From: JALYLC01 sp963743275
GTDB taxonomy: Bacteria > Actinomycetota > Thermoleophilia > Gaiellales > JALYLC01
Direction: 5' to 3'
Assembly: GCA_963743275.1 (NCBI GenBank)
Contig: CAVUPB010000011.1
Span: 1-64,000, forward strand
Length of the DNA: 64,000 nucleotides
Part shown: piece by piece, positions 39,913 to 47,384 of the stretch
Position numbering within the stretch: the stretch's first letter is position 1
How the letters are laid out: every line of letters starts with the position of its first letter
The notes under the pieces: model-generated
Database searches by the model: none
The model's input: the letters and a program-made list of their open reading frames with translations, nothing else
What the model was told of the DNA's origin: nothing
Translations under genes and position numbers: made by a program

Positions 39913-41204
39913 CGCCACTCCGATCCTGCGGGCACCGGCAGCAGCGGTGCGCCGGCCGGCGCGGTGCACACGCCCGCGAGGTGGTGGGCGATCTCGTCGG
40001 CGAAGACGGCGAGCGCGCTCTCGACGAGGCGCGTCGCGCCGTTCGGGTGCGCGCACGCGCCGCGGCCGGTGACCTGCGGGGTCACGCGGCGCAGGCGCTT
40101 GAGCGCTGCGCCGGCCTCCGGGCCACAGGCCGCGATCGCGGCGAGCGCCTCGGCGATCGCCGCCAGCCCGAAGACGCAGGGCCCGCACTGGCCGGCGCTC
40201 TCGGCGGCCAGGTACGCCGCCAGGCGAGCCGTCTCGGCGATGCCGCAGCGCGTGCGCGGGAGCACCGAGATCGAGCGGGCTCCGAGCGACGCGCCGAGCG
40301 GGCGCAGGCCCGCGTCCGAGAGCGGCGCGGCGAGTGCCGAGTCCGCGGGCACCCAGGTCCCGAAGTAGCCGCCGACGAGCAGGGCCCGGGGCGGCTCGCT
40401 GAAGCCGTCGCAGCGCTCGAGCGCGCTGCGCAGCTCGATGCCGCCCGGGAGCTCGGTGATGCCGGGCCGCGCGACGGCGCCGCCGAGCGTGAAGAGCATC
40501 GATCCGGGCTCCTCCGGGCTGCCGGTGCCGCGGTGCCAGCCGGCGCCGAAGCGCGCGATCAGCGCGATGTTGGCGAGCGTCTCGACGTTCTGGACGAGCG
40601 TTGGCCGGCCGCCGACGCCGCGCTCGAAGGGGCGCGGGGGCACGAACGCCGGCTTGGCGGGGCCGCCGTTGAGCCAGCTCACGAGCGCGGTCTCCTCGCC
40701 GGCGACGAAGCGGTCGGGAACGTCCGCGAGCTCGATGCGCTCGCGCCCGCCCGCCTGGGCCCGCTCGGCGATCGCGGCCGCCATGCTCGCGTGCGCGGTG
40801 CCCGCGCCACGGCCGACGGCGATCACGATCTGCTTCGCGCCCACGGCCGCGGCGGCGGCCACGGCGCCGTCGAGCACGAGGTGCGGGTTGATGCGCATGA
40901 GCAGCGCGTCCTTGTGGCTCGCGGGCTCGCCCTCGACGCCGTTGGCCACGACGACGGGCTGCCGGCCGGCGGCGACCGCGCTCAGCTTGCGGTGCGTCGG
41001 AAAGCCCGCGCCGCCCCGGCCGCGAAGCCCGCTCGCCTCGACGGCGGCGATCAGCGCTCGGCCCTCGCCGCGCAGGGCCGGCAGGTGGCCGTAGCGCTCG
41101 AGGTGTGCCGCGAGCGAGGGCGCGGCGCCCGCGGGCGGGAGCAGGCGCGGCCGCTGCGAGATGCGCTCGCGCGGCGGTGCGTAGACGGCGGTGCGCGCGC
41201 TCAT
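39909..41204 (-). CDS. NuoF-like NAD(P)H/FMN oxidoreductase subunit (locus B)
   Basis: A 431-residue protein paralogous to the locus A subunit. FMN/NADH-site segments are 'SGLRGRGGAGFPTHRKLSAV' and 'VANGVEGEPASHKDALLMRI'; the SLBB-like segment is 'GGAVARPGITELPGGIELRS'. The cluster region reads 'AAESAGQCGPCVFGLAAIAE' and 'GRGACAHPNGATRL'. As in locus A the first N3 cysteine is Ala, so only three Cys remain. The start overlaps the ApbE-fusion stop (ATGA), and its stop overlaps the ferredoxin start. Cytosolic, probably docking on the membrane heme protein. Confidence 0.85.
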   Translation of the reverse strand: MSARTAVYAPPRERISQRPRLLPPAGAAPSLAAHLERYGHLPALRGEGRALIAAVEASGLRGRGGAGFPTHRKLSAVAAGRQPVVVANGVEGEPASHKDALLMRINPHLVLDGAVAAAAAVGAKQIVIAVGRGAGTAHASMAAAIAERAQAGGRERIELADVPDRFVAGEETALVSWLNGGPAKPAFVPPRPFERGVGGRPTLVQNVETLANIALIARFGAGWHRGTGSPEEPGSMLFTLGGAVARPGITELPGGIELRSALERCDGFSEPPRALLVGGYFGTWVPADSALAAPLSDAGLRPLGASLGARSISVLPRTRCGIAETARLAAYLAAESAGQCGPCVFGLAAIAEALAAIAACGPEAGAALKRLRRVTPQVTGRGACAHPNGATRLVESALAVFADEIAHHLAGVCTAPAGAPLLPVPAGSEWR

Positions 41205-42700
41205 CGCGCCGCCCGGACCATCGGCGGTGCGGCCAGGTGCTTGGCGGCCCCGGACGGCGCCTTCACGAGCCGCAGGGCGACGGCGCCGGCGAAGGCGGCG
41301 ATGCACGCCGCGTCGACGCCGAGCAGCCAGCCGGAGCTTGCGTCGGTGCCCATGCCGGCGCCGTGCAGCAGGGCCACGGGCCAGGCGAGGTAGGCGGCGT
41401 AGTGCAGCGCGCGCCAGACGCGCGGCGCGATGCGGTGCCGCAGCAGGCTCGTGATCACGAGGGCGACGATGAGGTCGAGCGCGAGCGCGGCGAGGCCCAG
41501 CCAGATCCCGTAGCGGGCCGAAGGCGCGGGCACGAGCACCGAGACCGCGCCGACCGAGGCGTCGGAGTCGATCACCGCCGTGATCACGTGCACGGCGAGG
41601 AATGCGACTGCGAGCAGCGAGACGTTGCGGTGCAGGGCCAGCGTGACGAAGCGCGGCACGCGGCCGGGCCGCCAGCGGCTCACGGTGGCGACGCCGAGCG
41701 CGCTCACGAGCGTCAGCAGCAGCAGCGAGACGACGCCGCTCGCACGCATCAGGTACCAGACCGGAAGCTGGTTCACGGAGGCCGTCTCCGCGGGCCAGCC
41801 GCCGGTCGTGACGACGCTGCCGTCGCGCCGCACGAGGCGGGCGGGCAGCCCGGCTGCCTCGAGCCAGGCGAGCGCTCGCTCGCCGCGGACGATCGCGGCG
41901 GTGCTCGCGGTGTTGGCCTCGACACAGGTGGCGGCGGCCACGCTGACGGTGCGCCAGATCTCGGCGGCGGGCGCCCCCGTGCGCGGCTCGACGATGTGGT
42001 GGTGCTCGGCATCGCCGGCGCGCCAGCGGCGCACCGTCGTGCTCGACGTCGCCAGGCCGCCGGTGCCGAGCGCGATCGTCTGACCCGCGGCCGTGGCGTC
42101 GCTGCGGTGGTCGTCGGTGACCCGGATGGGCCAGCCGCCGTCCGGGGCGGGGCCGGCCAGGGCGATGTCGCCGCCGAGATTGACGAGCACGCTCGCGCCG
42201 GTCGCGGCGTGCGCGCCGCGGGCGCAGCGATCGGCCGCGAGCGCCTTCGCGGTCGCTCCGAGGTCGATCTCGACGTTCGCCGGGATGCGCACGGTGCCGC
42301 GGGCGTGGTCGATCTGGATGCGCTGCCAGCCTGCCGCGGGCACGAGGCGCAGACGCGGCGTCTGGCCGCGGCGGGCGACGACGACCGTGAAGTCGGAATC
42401 CCAGCCGAGCGCGCCGAGCGAGCGGCCGACGGTCGGATCGACGTCGCCGTCGGTCTGCGCGGCCGCGCCGAGGGCGACGGAGAGGGCCTCGAGCAGCAGC
42501 GGGCTCGGAGTGAAGGGCGCTCCGGCCGAGCGGTTCAGGCGCGTCAGCTCCGAGTCGTCGCGAAAGCGGCTGCAGGCCTCGTCGATCGAGCGCAGCTCGT
42601 CCTCGACGACGGCGAGCGCGGCGGGGAGCGCACCGGCCCGCAGGACGACGACCTCCGCGCTCGTGCCGAGGGCCGTGAACGAGGCGGTGGAGCAGTTCAC
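41201..42700 (-). CDS. ApbE flavin transferase fused to ferric-reductase-like membrane domain (locus B)
   Basis: A 499-residue fusion. Residues about 1-285 are ApbE (FAD:protein FMN transferase), with 'CSRFRDDSELTRLNRSAG', 'GDVDPTVGRSLGALGW', 'DLGATAKALAADRCARGA', 'VNLGGDIALAG', 'GGLATSSTTVRRW', 'HHIVEPRTGAPA' and 'CVEANTASTAAIV'. Residues about 295-490 form the six-helix reductase-like domain with paired His in 'LALHRNVSLLAVAFLAVHVI' and 'RALHYAAYLAWPVALLHGAG'. ApbE attaches FMN to Ser/Thr of S/T-G-A-S/T sequons outside the cytosol. No ApbE signal peptide is visible, so the topology of the enzyme half is a puzzle. GTG 42700 follows the tail-protein stop by one base. Confidence 0.85.
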   Translation of the reverse strand: MNCSTASFTALGTSAEVVVLRAGALPAALAVVEDELRSIDEACSRFRDDSELTRLNRSAGAPFTPSPLLLEALSVALGAAAQTDGDVDPTVGRSLGALGWDSDFTVVVARRGQTPRLRLVPAAGWQRIQIDHARGTVRIPANVEIDLGATAKALAADRCARGAHAATGASVLVNLGGDIALAGPAPDGGWPIRVTDDHRSDATAAGQTIALGTGGLATSSTTVRRWRAGDAEHHHIVEPRTGAPAAEIWRTVSVAAATCVEANTASTAAIVRGERALAWLEAAGLPARLVRRDGSVVTTGGWPAETASVNQLPVWYLMRASGVVSLLLLTLVSALGVATVSRWRPGRVPRFVTLALHRNVSLLAVAFLAVHVITAVIDSDASVGAVSVLVPAPSARYGIWLGLAALALDLIVALVITSLLRHRIAPRVWRALHYAAYLAWPVALLHGAGMGTDASSGWLLGVDAACIAAFAGAVALRLVKAPSGAAKHLAAPPMVRAAR

Positions 42701-42701
42701 G

Positions 42702-43040
42702 TCACGAACCGCCCGAGACGGCGACCGGCTGGGCGGAGCTCTGCGTGGGGGTGACGGCCTGCGTCGTCGTCGCCTGCGTGGTCGTGGCCTGGGTCGTCGC
42801 CGGCTCGGTGGCCTGCGTCGTGGTGGCGGTGGTGGTCGTCGCCTTCTCGGTCGCCGCCGAATCCGTCGCCGTCGTCGTGGCGGCGGCGGTCGTCGAGGCG
42901 CTGTGCGTCGTGGCGCTCGCCGCCAGGACGCCGAAGGCCGCAGTGGCTGCGGTCGCGACGCACGCGATCGAGGCGGTCAGGCGCGACACACGCCGCACGC
43001 CGTCGTTTCGCCTCTGGATCTCCGGATCGCGACTGCTCAT
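42702..43040 (-). CDS. Membrane-tethered Thr-rich protein with C-terminal QPVAVSGGS (locus B)
   Basis: A 112-residue protein with a charged N-terminus (1-20), one membrane helix ('LTASIACVATAATAAFGVLA'), a Thr/Ala/Gln-rich linker (about 45-102) with 'ATTTQ' repeats, and the tail 'SAQPVAVSGGS'. The plan matches the locus A protein although the linkers are unrelated. It is followed one base later by the ApbE fusion. The tail could be the target of that enzyme: SGGS differs from the SGAS/SGAT sequon only at Gly for Ala, though the usual upstream Asp is absent. An alternative is a docking peptide for the membrane heme protein. Confidence 0.75.
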   Translation of the reverse strand: MSSRDPEIQRRNDGVRRVSRLTASIACVATAATAAFGVLAASATTHSASTTAAATTTATDSAATEKATTTTATTTQATEPATTQATTTQATTTQAVTPTQSSAQPVAVSGGS

Positions 43041-43097
43041 AGCCGCTATTCGAGCAGCCGCACCTAAACGCCAGCTAAGAGTTGTGCTGAGGCGGCG

Positions 43098-43385
43098 TTA
43101 ATTGAGCCAGGGGCTGAGCGCGTCGCGGATGCTGCCGACGCTCACGCGGCCCTCGACCTTGCGCACGACGTGACCGTCTTCGAGCACCACGATCGCGGGC
43201 AGGTTCTCGACGTCGAAGTGCTCGGCCAGCTGCGGCGTGCGATCGACGTCGACCCGGCCTCGCGAGAAGACGTCGTGGTTCTTGCGCTCCTGCAGGACCT
43301 GATCCAGGAACGCCTCGACGCGGCGGCTCGGGCCGGATTTGGGGGAGAAGAAGTAGAGCAGTTTGGGTTCCGAGAGTGCCGTCAT
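43098..43385 (-). CDS. Thioredoxin-fold protein lacking the CxxC cysteines
   Basis: A 95-residue thioredoxin-like protein. The active-site region reads 'LLYFFSPKSGPSRRVEAFLD', so the usual CGPC is SGPS. The cis-Pro segment is intact ('FDVENLPAIVVLEDGHVVRK'). No cysteine occurs in the protein, so it cannot do thiol exchange and is more likely a binding or chaperone module. No signal peptide. It lies 57 bases upstream of the tail protein on the same strand and probably leads the locus B operon. Confidence 0.8.
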   Translation of the reverse strand: MTALSEPKLLYFFSPKSGPSRRVEAFLDQVLQERKNHDVFSRGRVDVDRTPQLAEHFDVENLPAIVVLEDGHVVRKVEGRVSVGSIRDALSPWLN

Positions 43386-43487
43386 GTCGCCGTCTTCCCC
43401 CGATCGCAGGGGCCGAAAACGTCATCCCGGAATCCTTTACGGAATGCTTGCCGGTTTGACTGTCGCCGCGCCCGGGAACCCCGGGGC

Positions 43488-43751
43488 GTGACGCCGAGCA
43501 CCGAGTCCTACCGCGGCCTGATGGCGCGCCTGCGCGAGCTCGACGGCAGCGTCCTCGGCGCGCGCGAGGCGCAGGTGCTGCGCGAGGCGGCCGATGCGCG
43601 GCTGTTCGGCGACGATGACCAGGTGGAGGCCGTCGAGCGTGCTCTCGAGCTCCTCGACACCCTCGTGCAGGCGGCGCGGCTCTCGAGCCGGACGAGCCTG
43701 GCGCTCACGGACCTGCTGTGCGGCATCGAGAGCGCCGGCGCTCAGTCATGA
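43488..43751 (+). CDS. Small helical hypothetical protein
   Basis: An 87-residue protein, all helix by composition ('YRGLMARLRELDGSVLGARE', 'DQVEAVERALELLDTLVQAA'), acidic, with one Cys near the end. I do not recognise it. GTG 43488 was chosen because coding composition begins there; no strong Shine-Dalgarno is seen. It is divergent from the thioredoxin-fold gene and upstream of a small membrane-protein gene. Confidence 0.5.
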   Translation: MTPSTESYRGLMARLRELDGSVLGAREAQVLREAADARLFGDDDQVEAVERALELLDTLVQAARLSSRTSLALTDLLCGIESAGAQS

Positions 43752-43833
43752 GCGCGCGCGCAGCCGCGTTTCGATGTCCGTGCCGTCCGGGTAGCACCAG
43801 GCGCAACTGCATTCTTCGAGGGAGGGAGACGGC

Positions 43834-44001
43834 ATGGCAACACCACGGACGGGCGGAAACGGAGCCGGCATCGGGCTCGGTGGAATCCTCGTGATCGTCG
43901 GGATCATCCTCGCGATCGTCTGGAGCGTCTGGATCGGCGTCATCGTCGCGCTGATCGGCCTGATCGCGTTCGGCGGCTTCGCGAAGGGGAAGTGGTACTG
44001 A
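43834..44001 (+). CDS. Small two-helix membrane protein (55 aa)
   Basis: ATG 43834 is preceded by a strong ribosome site (GGAGGGAGAC, 5-15 bases upstream). The 55 residues give a short polar start ('MATPRTGGNGAG') and two near-contiguous hydrophobic stretches ('IGLGGILVIVGIILAIVWSV' and 'WIGVIVALIGLIAFGGFAKG'), ending 'KWY'. It resembles the many small actinobacterial hydrophobic proteins of unknown function. It lies between the helical protein and the convergent LigD gene. Confidence 0.7.
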   Translation: MATPRTGGNGAGIGLGGILVIVGIILAIVWSVWIGVIVALIGLIAFGGFAKGKWY

Positions 44002-44119
44002 CGCCGCCGCGGACGGCCGGGAGCGCGCCCTGGCAGCGTGCGCTCCCGGCCAAGCGGTTCGCGGTACCTGCGTACCGATCCACCGCCTGATCGATCCGGT
44101 CCGGCGGGCCGCAGACGGC

Positions 44120-45910
44120 TTAGCGCTGGAGCAGCGCCGCCGGCAGCTTCTGGCCGCCCGCCAGCGCATCCGCATAGGGGTCGCCGTGGCGGTCGATGCG
44201 TCGCAGCGCGGCGCGCATCGTCGGGCGCGCCCGCGCGAACGAGCCGGACTCGACCTCCTCCCAGGTCAGCGGCAGCGAGACCGGCGCGCCGGGACGCGGG
44301 CGCACGCAGTGCGCGACCGACATGGTGCGCCCGTAGCCGACCTGATTCGAGTCGATCAGCACGCCGCGCCGGCGGCTCTTGTCCCACTCCGTCGTCACGA
44401 GGCCGGGGTGGGCGCGCTCGAGCGCCTGTGCGACCACCTGCACGAGGGCGCGCGCCTGGGCGTACGTCGGCCCGCGCTCGATCGGCACCGCGACATGCAT
44501 GCCCTCCGCGCTCGAGGTCTTGGCGACGGCCCGCAGGTCGATGGCGGCGAGCGCGTCGCGCACGAGCAGGGCGACCCTGCCGGTCTGCGCCAGCGTCACG
44601 CCCGGCGACGGGTCGAGGTCGAAGAGCACGAAGTCGGGCGTGTCGAAGCTCTGCGCGCGCGCGTAGGGGGCGTGCACGTCGATGCAGCCGGCGTTGATCG
44701 TCCACAGGAGCCCGTCGGCGTCGTCGATCATCAGGTAGTCGATCTTCTTGCCCTCGCCGCCGGAGCTGCTCGAGAGCGTCGCGGTGCGCATCCAGTCCGG
44801 CGCGTGCGGCGGGCGCTGCTTCTGGAAGAAGTGCTTGCCGGTGATGCCGTCCGGGTAGCGCACGAGCGTGATCGGCCGGTCGCGCAGGTAGGGCACGACG
44901 AGCGGCGCGACCTCGCGGTAGTAGGCGAGCAGGTCGCCCTTCGTGATCCCCTCGTCGGGGAAGAAGACCTTGTCCTGGTTCGTGAGCTTGAGCTCGCGGG
45001 CGGGCTTCGTCACGGGTGGTTCCTCTGCGAGACGCTTGAAGACGGGCGCGCGCAGCCGCCGCTCGCGCGTCCATTCGGCGAACTCGACCTCGCACGAGAG
45101 CGACGGCTCCACCCAGGTGATACCCAGGCGGGCCGTTCCGGTGGGTCTCGCGGTCCCGCGCAGCGGCGAGGTGTCGCGCCGGAGCGGCGCGAGCTTCGCG
45201 AGCAGCTCGCGCATGTCGTCGTCGGACAGGCCGCTGCCGCAGTTGCCGGCGTACTCGAGATCGTCCGTGGCGAGCACGAGCGCGCCGAGGCTCGCGCGCG
45301 AACCCTGGCCGCTCGTGTAGCCCGCGATGCGCAGCACGGCCTCCTTGCGGAGCTTGATCTTGCGCCAGTCGTCGCTGCGCCGGCCCGGGCGGTAGGGCGC
45401 CGTGACGCGCTTGGCCATGATGCCCTCGAGCCCGCGCGCGTGGGCGGCGGCCAGCAACGCGGGGCCGTCCTCGTAGACCTGCGACAGCGAGACCATCGGC
45501 GATGCCGGGACGACCAGCTCGCCGAGCAGCTCGCGGCGACGGCTCCAGGGCTCGGCGATGACCGGGCGGCCGTCGAGCTCGAGCAGGTCGAAGACGACGT
45601 AGAGGATGGTGCCCTCACCGCGCTGGAAGAGCTCGAAGCGCGGGATGCCGTCGTCGTCGAACGCGCACAGCTCGCCGTCGAGCACGCAGCCGGCGTGCGT
45701 CAGCGCCGCCGGCAGGGCCTCGGCGACGCCCCGGCTCCTCGCCTCGAGGCGCTTGCCGTTGCGCGACCACAGTCGCACGTCGCCGTCGCGGACGTCCGCG
45801 ATCGCGCGGAAGCCGTCCCACTTGACCTCGAACGCCCAGCCGTCGCCGGCGGGTATCCCGGGGGCGGTCCCGGCGAGCATCGGTGCATAGGTGGGTGCGT
45901 CGCTCGGCAT
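44120..45910 (-). CDS. ligD: ATP-dependent DNA ligase LigD (ligase + polymerase domains)
   Basis: Non-homologous end-joining enzyme of 596 residues. The ligase domain comes first: nucleotidyl Lys30 in 'WAFEVKWDGFRAIADVRDGD', then 'LDGELCAFDDDGIPRFELFQ', 'EGIMAKRVTAPYRPGRRSDD' and 'WRKIKLRKEAVLRIAGY'. The polymerase/primase domain follows (about 310-595), with 'LKLTNQDKVFFPDEGITKGD', 'DFVLFDLDPSPGVTLAQTGR' carrying the metal Asp pair, and 'SSAEGMHVAVPIERGP'. There is no phosphoesterase domain, so this is the LIG-POL arrangement. Its usual partner Ku is not in the window. ATG 45910 is 45 bases from the divergent PPOX gene. Confidence 0.92.
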   Translation of the reverse strand: MPSDAPTYAPMLAGTAPGIPAGDGWAFEVKWDGFRAIADVRDGDVRLWSRNGKRLEARSRGVAEALPAALTHAGCVLDGELCAFDDDGIPRFELFQRGEGTILYVVFDLLELDGRPVIAEPWSRRRELLGELVVPASPMVSLSQVYEDGPALLAAAHARGLEGIMAKRVTAPYRPGRRSDDWRKIKLRKEAVLRIAGYTSGQGSRASLGALVLATDDLEYAGNCGSGLSDDDMRELLAKLAPLRRDTSPLRGTARPTGTARLGITWVEPSLSCEVEFAEWTRERRLRAPVFKRLAEEPPVTKPARELKLTNQDKVFFPDEGITKGDLLAYYREVAPLVVPYLRDRPITLVRYPDGITGKHFFQKQRPPHAPDWMRTATLSSSSGGEGKKIDYLMIDDADGLLWTINAGCIDVHAPYARAQSFDTPDFVLFDLDPSPGVTLAQTGRVALLVRDALAAIDLRAVAKTSSAEGMHVAVPIERGPTYAQARALVQVVAQALERAHPGLVTTEWDKSRRRGVLIDSNQVGYGRTMSVAHCVRPRPGAPVSLPLTWEEVESGSFARARPTMRAALRRIDRHGDPYADALAGGQKLPAALLQR

Positions 45911-45955
45911 GGCTGGAGATCGTGAGCGCCAGGCGTCCGGTGCTAGGCTCGGGAC

Positions 45956-46360
45956 GTGCCGAAGCCCCCGCTGCCTCCGCGGCTGGACGCCTTCCTGGCG
46001 AAGCCGAACGCCGCAGTCATCGCGACCGTGCGCGGGGACGGATCCCCGGTCACGGTCGCGACATGGTACGACTGGGAAGACGGCCGGGTGCTCGTCAACA
46101 TGGATGCGAGCCGCCGCCGCCTCGAGCACCTCAAGGCCGACCCCCGCGTCTCGCTGACCGTCATGGACGTCGCCAACTGGGGCGCCCACGTGAGCCTTCA
46201 GGGCCGTGTCGCCGAGCTGGTCGACGACCCGGACCTGCGCGACATCGACCGCCTCGCGATGCGCTACATGGGCGAGCGCTACCCGTTCCGCGACAACCCG
46301 CGCGTGACAGCCTGGATCGAGATCGAGCGCTGGCACGCCTGGCGGTCGGAGAACGTCTGA
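45956..46360 (+). CDS. PPOX-class F420-dependent protein
   Basis: A 134-residue split-barrel flavin/deazaflavin-binding protein. The fold is seen in 'AAVIATVRGDGSPVTVATWY' near residue 20, 'VLVNMDASRRRLEHLKADPR' and 'VSLTVMDVANWGAHVSLQGR'. Members in actinobacteria bind F420 and reduce varied substrates or biliverdin. The substrate is unknown. GTG 45956 starts 45 bases from ligD. It fits the F420 theme of the window. Confidence 0.8.
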   Translation: MPKPPLPPRLDAFLAKPNAAVIATVRGDGSPVTVATWYDWEDGRVLVNMDASRRRLEHLKADPRVSLTVMDVANWGAHVSLQGRVAELVDDPDLRDIDRLAMRYMGERYPFRDNPRVTAWIEIERWHAWRSENV

Positions 46361-46426
46361 ACCCGGCGGGGCGGTGGGCAGAGAGGGTCGTGGTGGTTAG
46401 CCGCCCAAGACGCTCGAACCCCGGAC

Positions 46427-46455
46427 GCAAAGTTGGGGTCAGACCCCAACTTTGC
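46427..46455. repeat. Perfect 29-bp palindrome overlapping the lysR stop codon
   Basis: Two 14-base arms (GCAAAGTTGGGGTC and its exact complement) surround a central A. On the minus strand the last codons and the stop of the LysR gene lie inside it (Cys-Lys-Val-Gly-Val-stop). It may act as a hairpin terminator between convergent genes. Confidence 0.85.
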
Positions 46456-47362
46456 ACGCCCGCAGGATCTCTGCGGCGAGTTCGACCGCCGGCGTGCGCG
46501 TGCCATTCGCCCGCGTCGTGAGCGCGATCACGCGGTCGGGCACGAGGTGGCCGACCGCGATCGTCGCGAGCGTCGGGTCGGGCCTCTCGAGCAGCAGCTG
46601 TGGCACGACCGCGATGCCGAGGCCGCGGCGCACGAGCGCCTGCACCTCGCGCAGGTCGTGCGCGCGGATGCGCGGCGCGCCGAGGCCATAGTCGGCGAGG
46701 GCGGCTGCGAGTGCGCGCTGGCTCGCGGTCGCGCAGTCCTTGCCGATCAGGTCGCGCGTGGTCAGGTCGCTCGCGGTCAGCGGCCGTCCGAGCCGCAGGA
46801 ACGGGTCGCCGGCCGGGACGAGCAGGACGTACGGGTCGCGCAGGAGCTCCTCGCTCTCGAGCCCGTCGCGCGCCTCGTCCTGCGGCGCGACGACGAGGTC
46901 GAGCGAGCCCGCGGCGAGGCTGTCGATCAGCTCGGCGGGGAAGTACGACTCGGTGATCGCCAGCGTCAGCCGCGGCGCGCGGGCGCGCAGCTCGTGTGCG
47001 AGCGCCGGGATGAGCGCGGCGGCCGCGCTCGGCACGGTGCCGATGCGCAGCTCGCCGACGCGGCCGTCCGAGAACGCCGCGAGATCGGCGCGGGCCGTCT
47101 CGAGGTGCCCGGCGATGGCGTCGGCGTGGCCGAGCAGCTGGCGCCCGGCCTCGGTCAGCTCGACCGAGCGCGTGCCGGGCGAGCGCGTCACGAGCGTGAC
47201 GCCGGCGAGGCGCTCGAGCGCCCGCAGCTGCTGGCTGACGGCCGACTGCGTGTAGCCGAGCCGCACGGCAGCGCGGCTCACCGACCCCTCGCGCGCGATG
47301 GCGTCGAGCGCTGCGAGATGCCGGACGTCGAGCCCGGACCATTCAGAAAGCGCGCTGATGAT
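46439..47362 (-). CDS. LysR-family transcriptional regulator, start unclear
   Basis: About 300 residues. The N-terminal winged HTH is typical: 'DVRHLAALDAIAREGSVSRA' and 'AVRLGYTQSAVSQQLRALER'. The effector domain shows 'GELRIGTVPSAAAALIPALA' and 'LDLVVAPQD'. No ATG, GTG or TTG lies in frame near the expected start; 47362 is an ATC placed for length only. A good ATG exists at 47342 but in the frame one base off; skipping one base would give 'MVGLDVRHL', a normal LysR start. So either a rare start codon or a one-base insertion is present. Its stop lies within the palindromic repeat. It lies 22 bases after the F420 oxidoreductase. Confidence 0.75.
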   Translation of the reverse strand: MISALSEWSGLDVRHLAALDAIAREGSVSRAAVRLGYTQSAVSQQLRALERLAGVTLVTRSPGTRSVELTEAGRQLLGHADAIAGHLETARADLAAFSDGRVGELRIGTVPSAAAALIPALAHELRARAPRLTLAITESYFPAELIDSLAAGSLDLVVAPQDEARDGLESEELLRDPYVLLVPAGDPFLRLGRPLTASDLTTRDLIGKDCATASQRALAAALADYGLGAPRIRAHDLREVQALVRRGLGIAVVPQLLLERPDPTLATIAVGHLVPDRVIALTTRANGTRTPAVELAAEILRACKVGV

Positions 47363-47384
47363 TCGATGGTACCCCGACTCCGCC

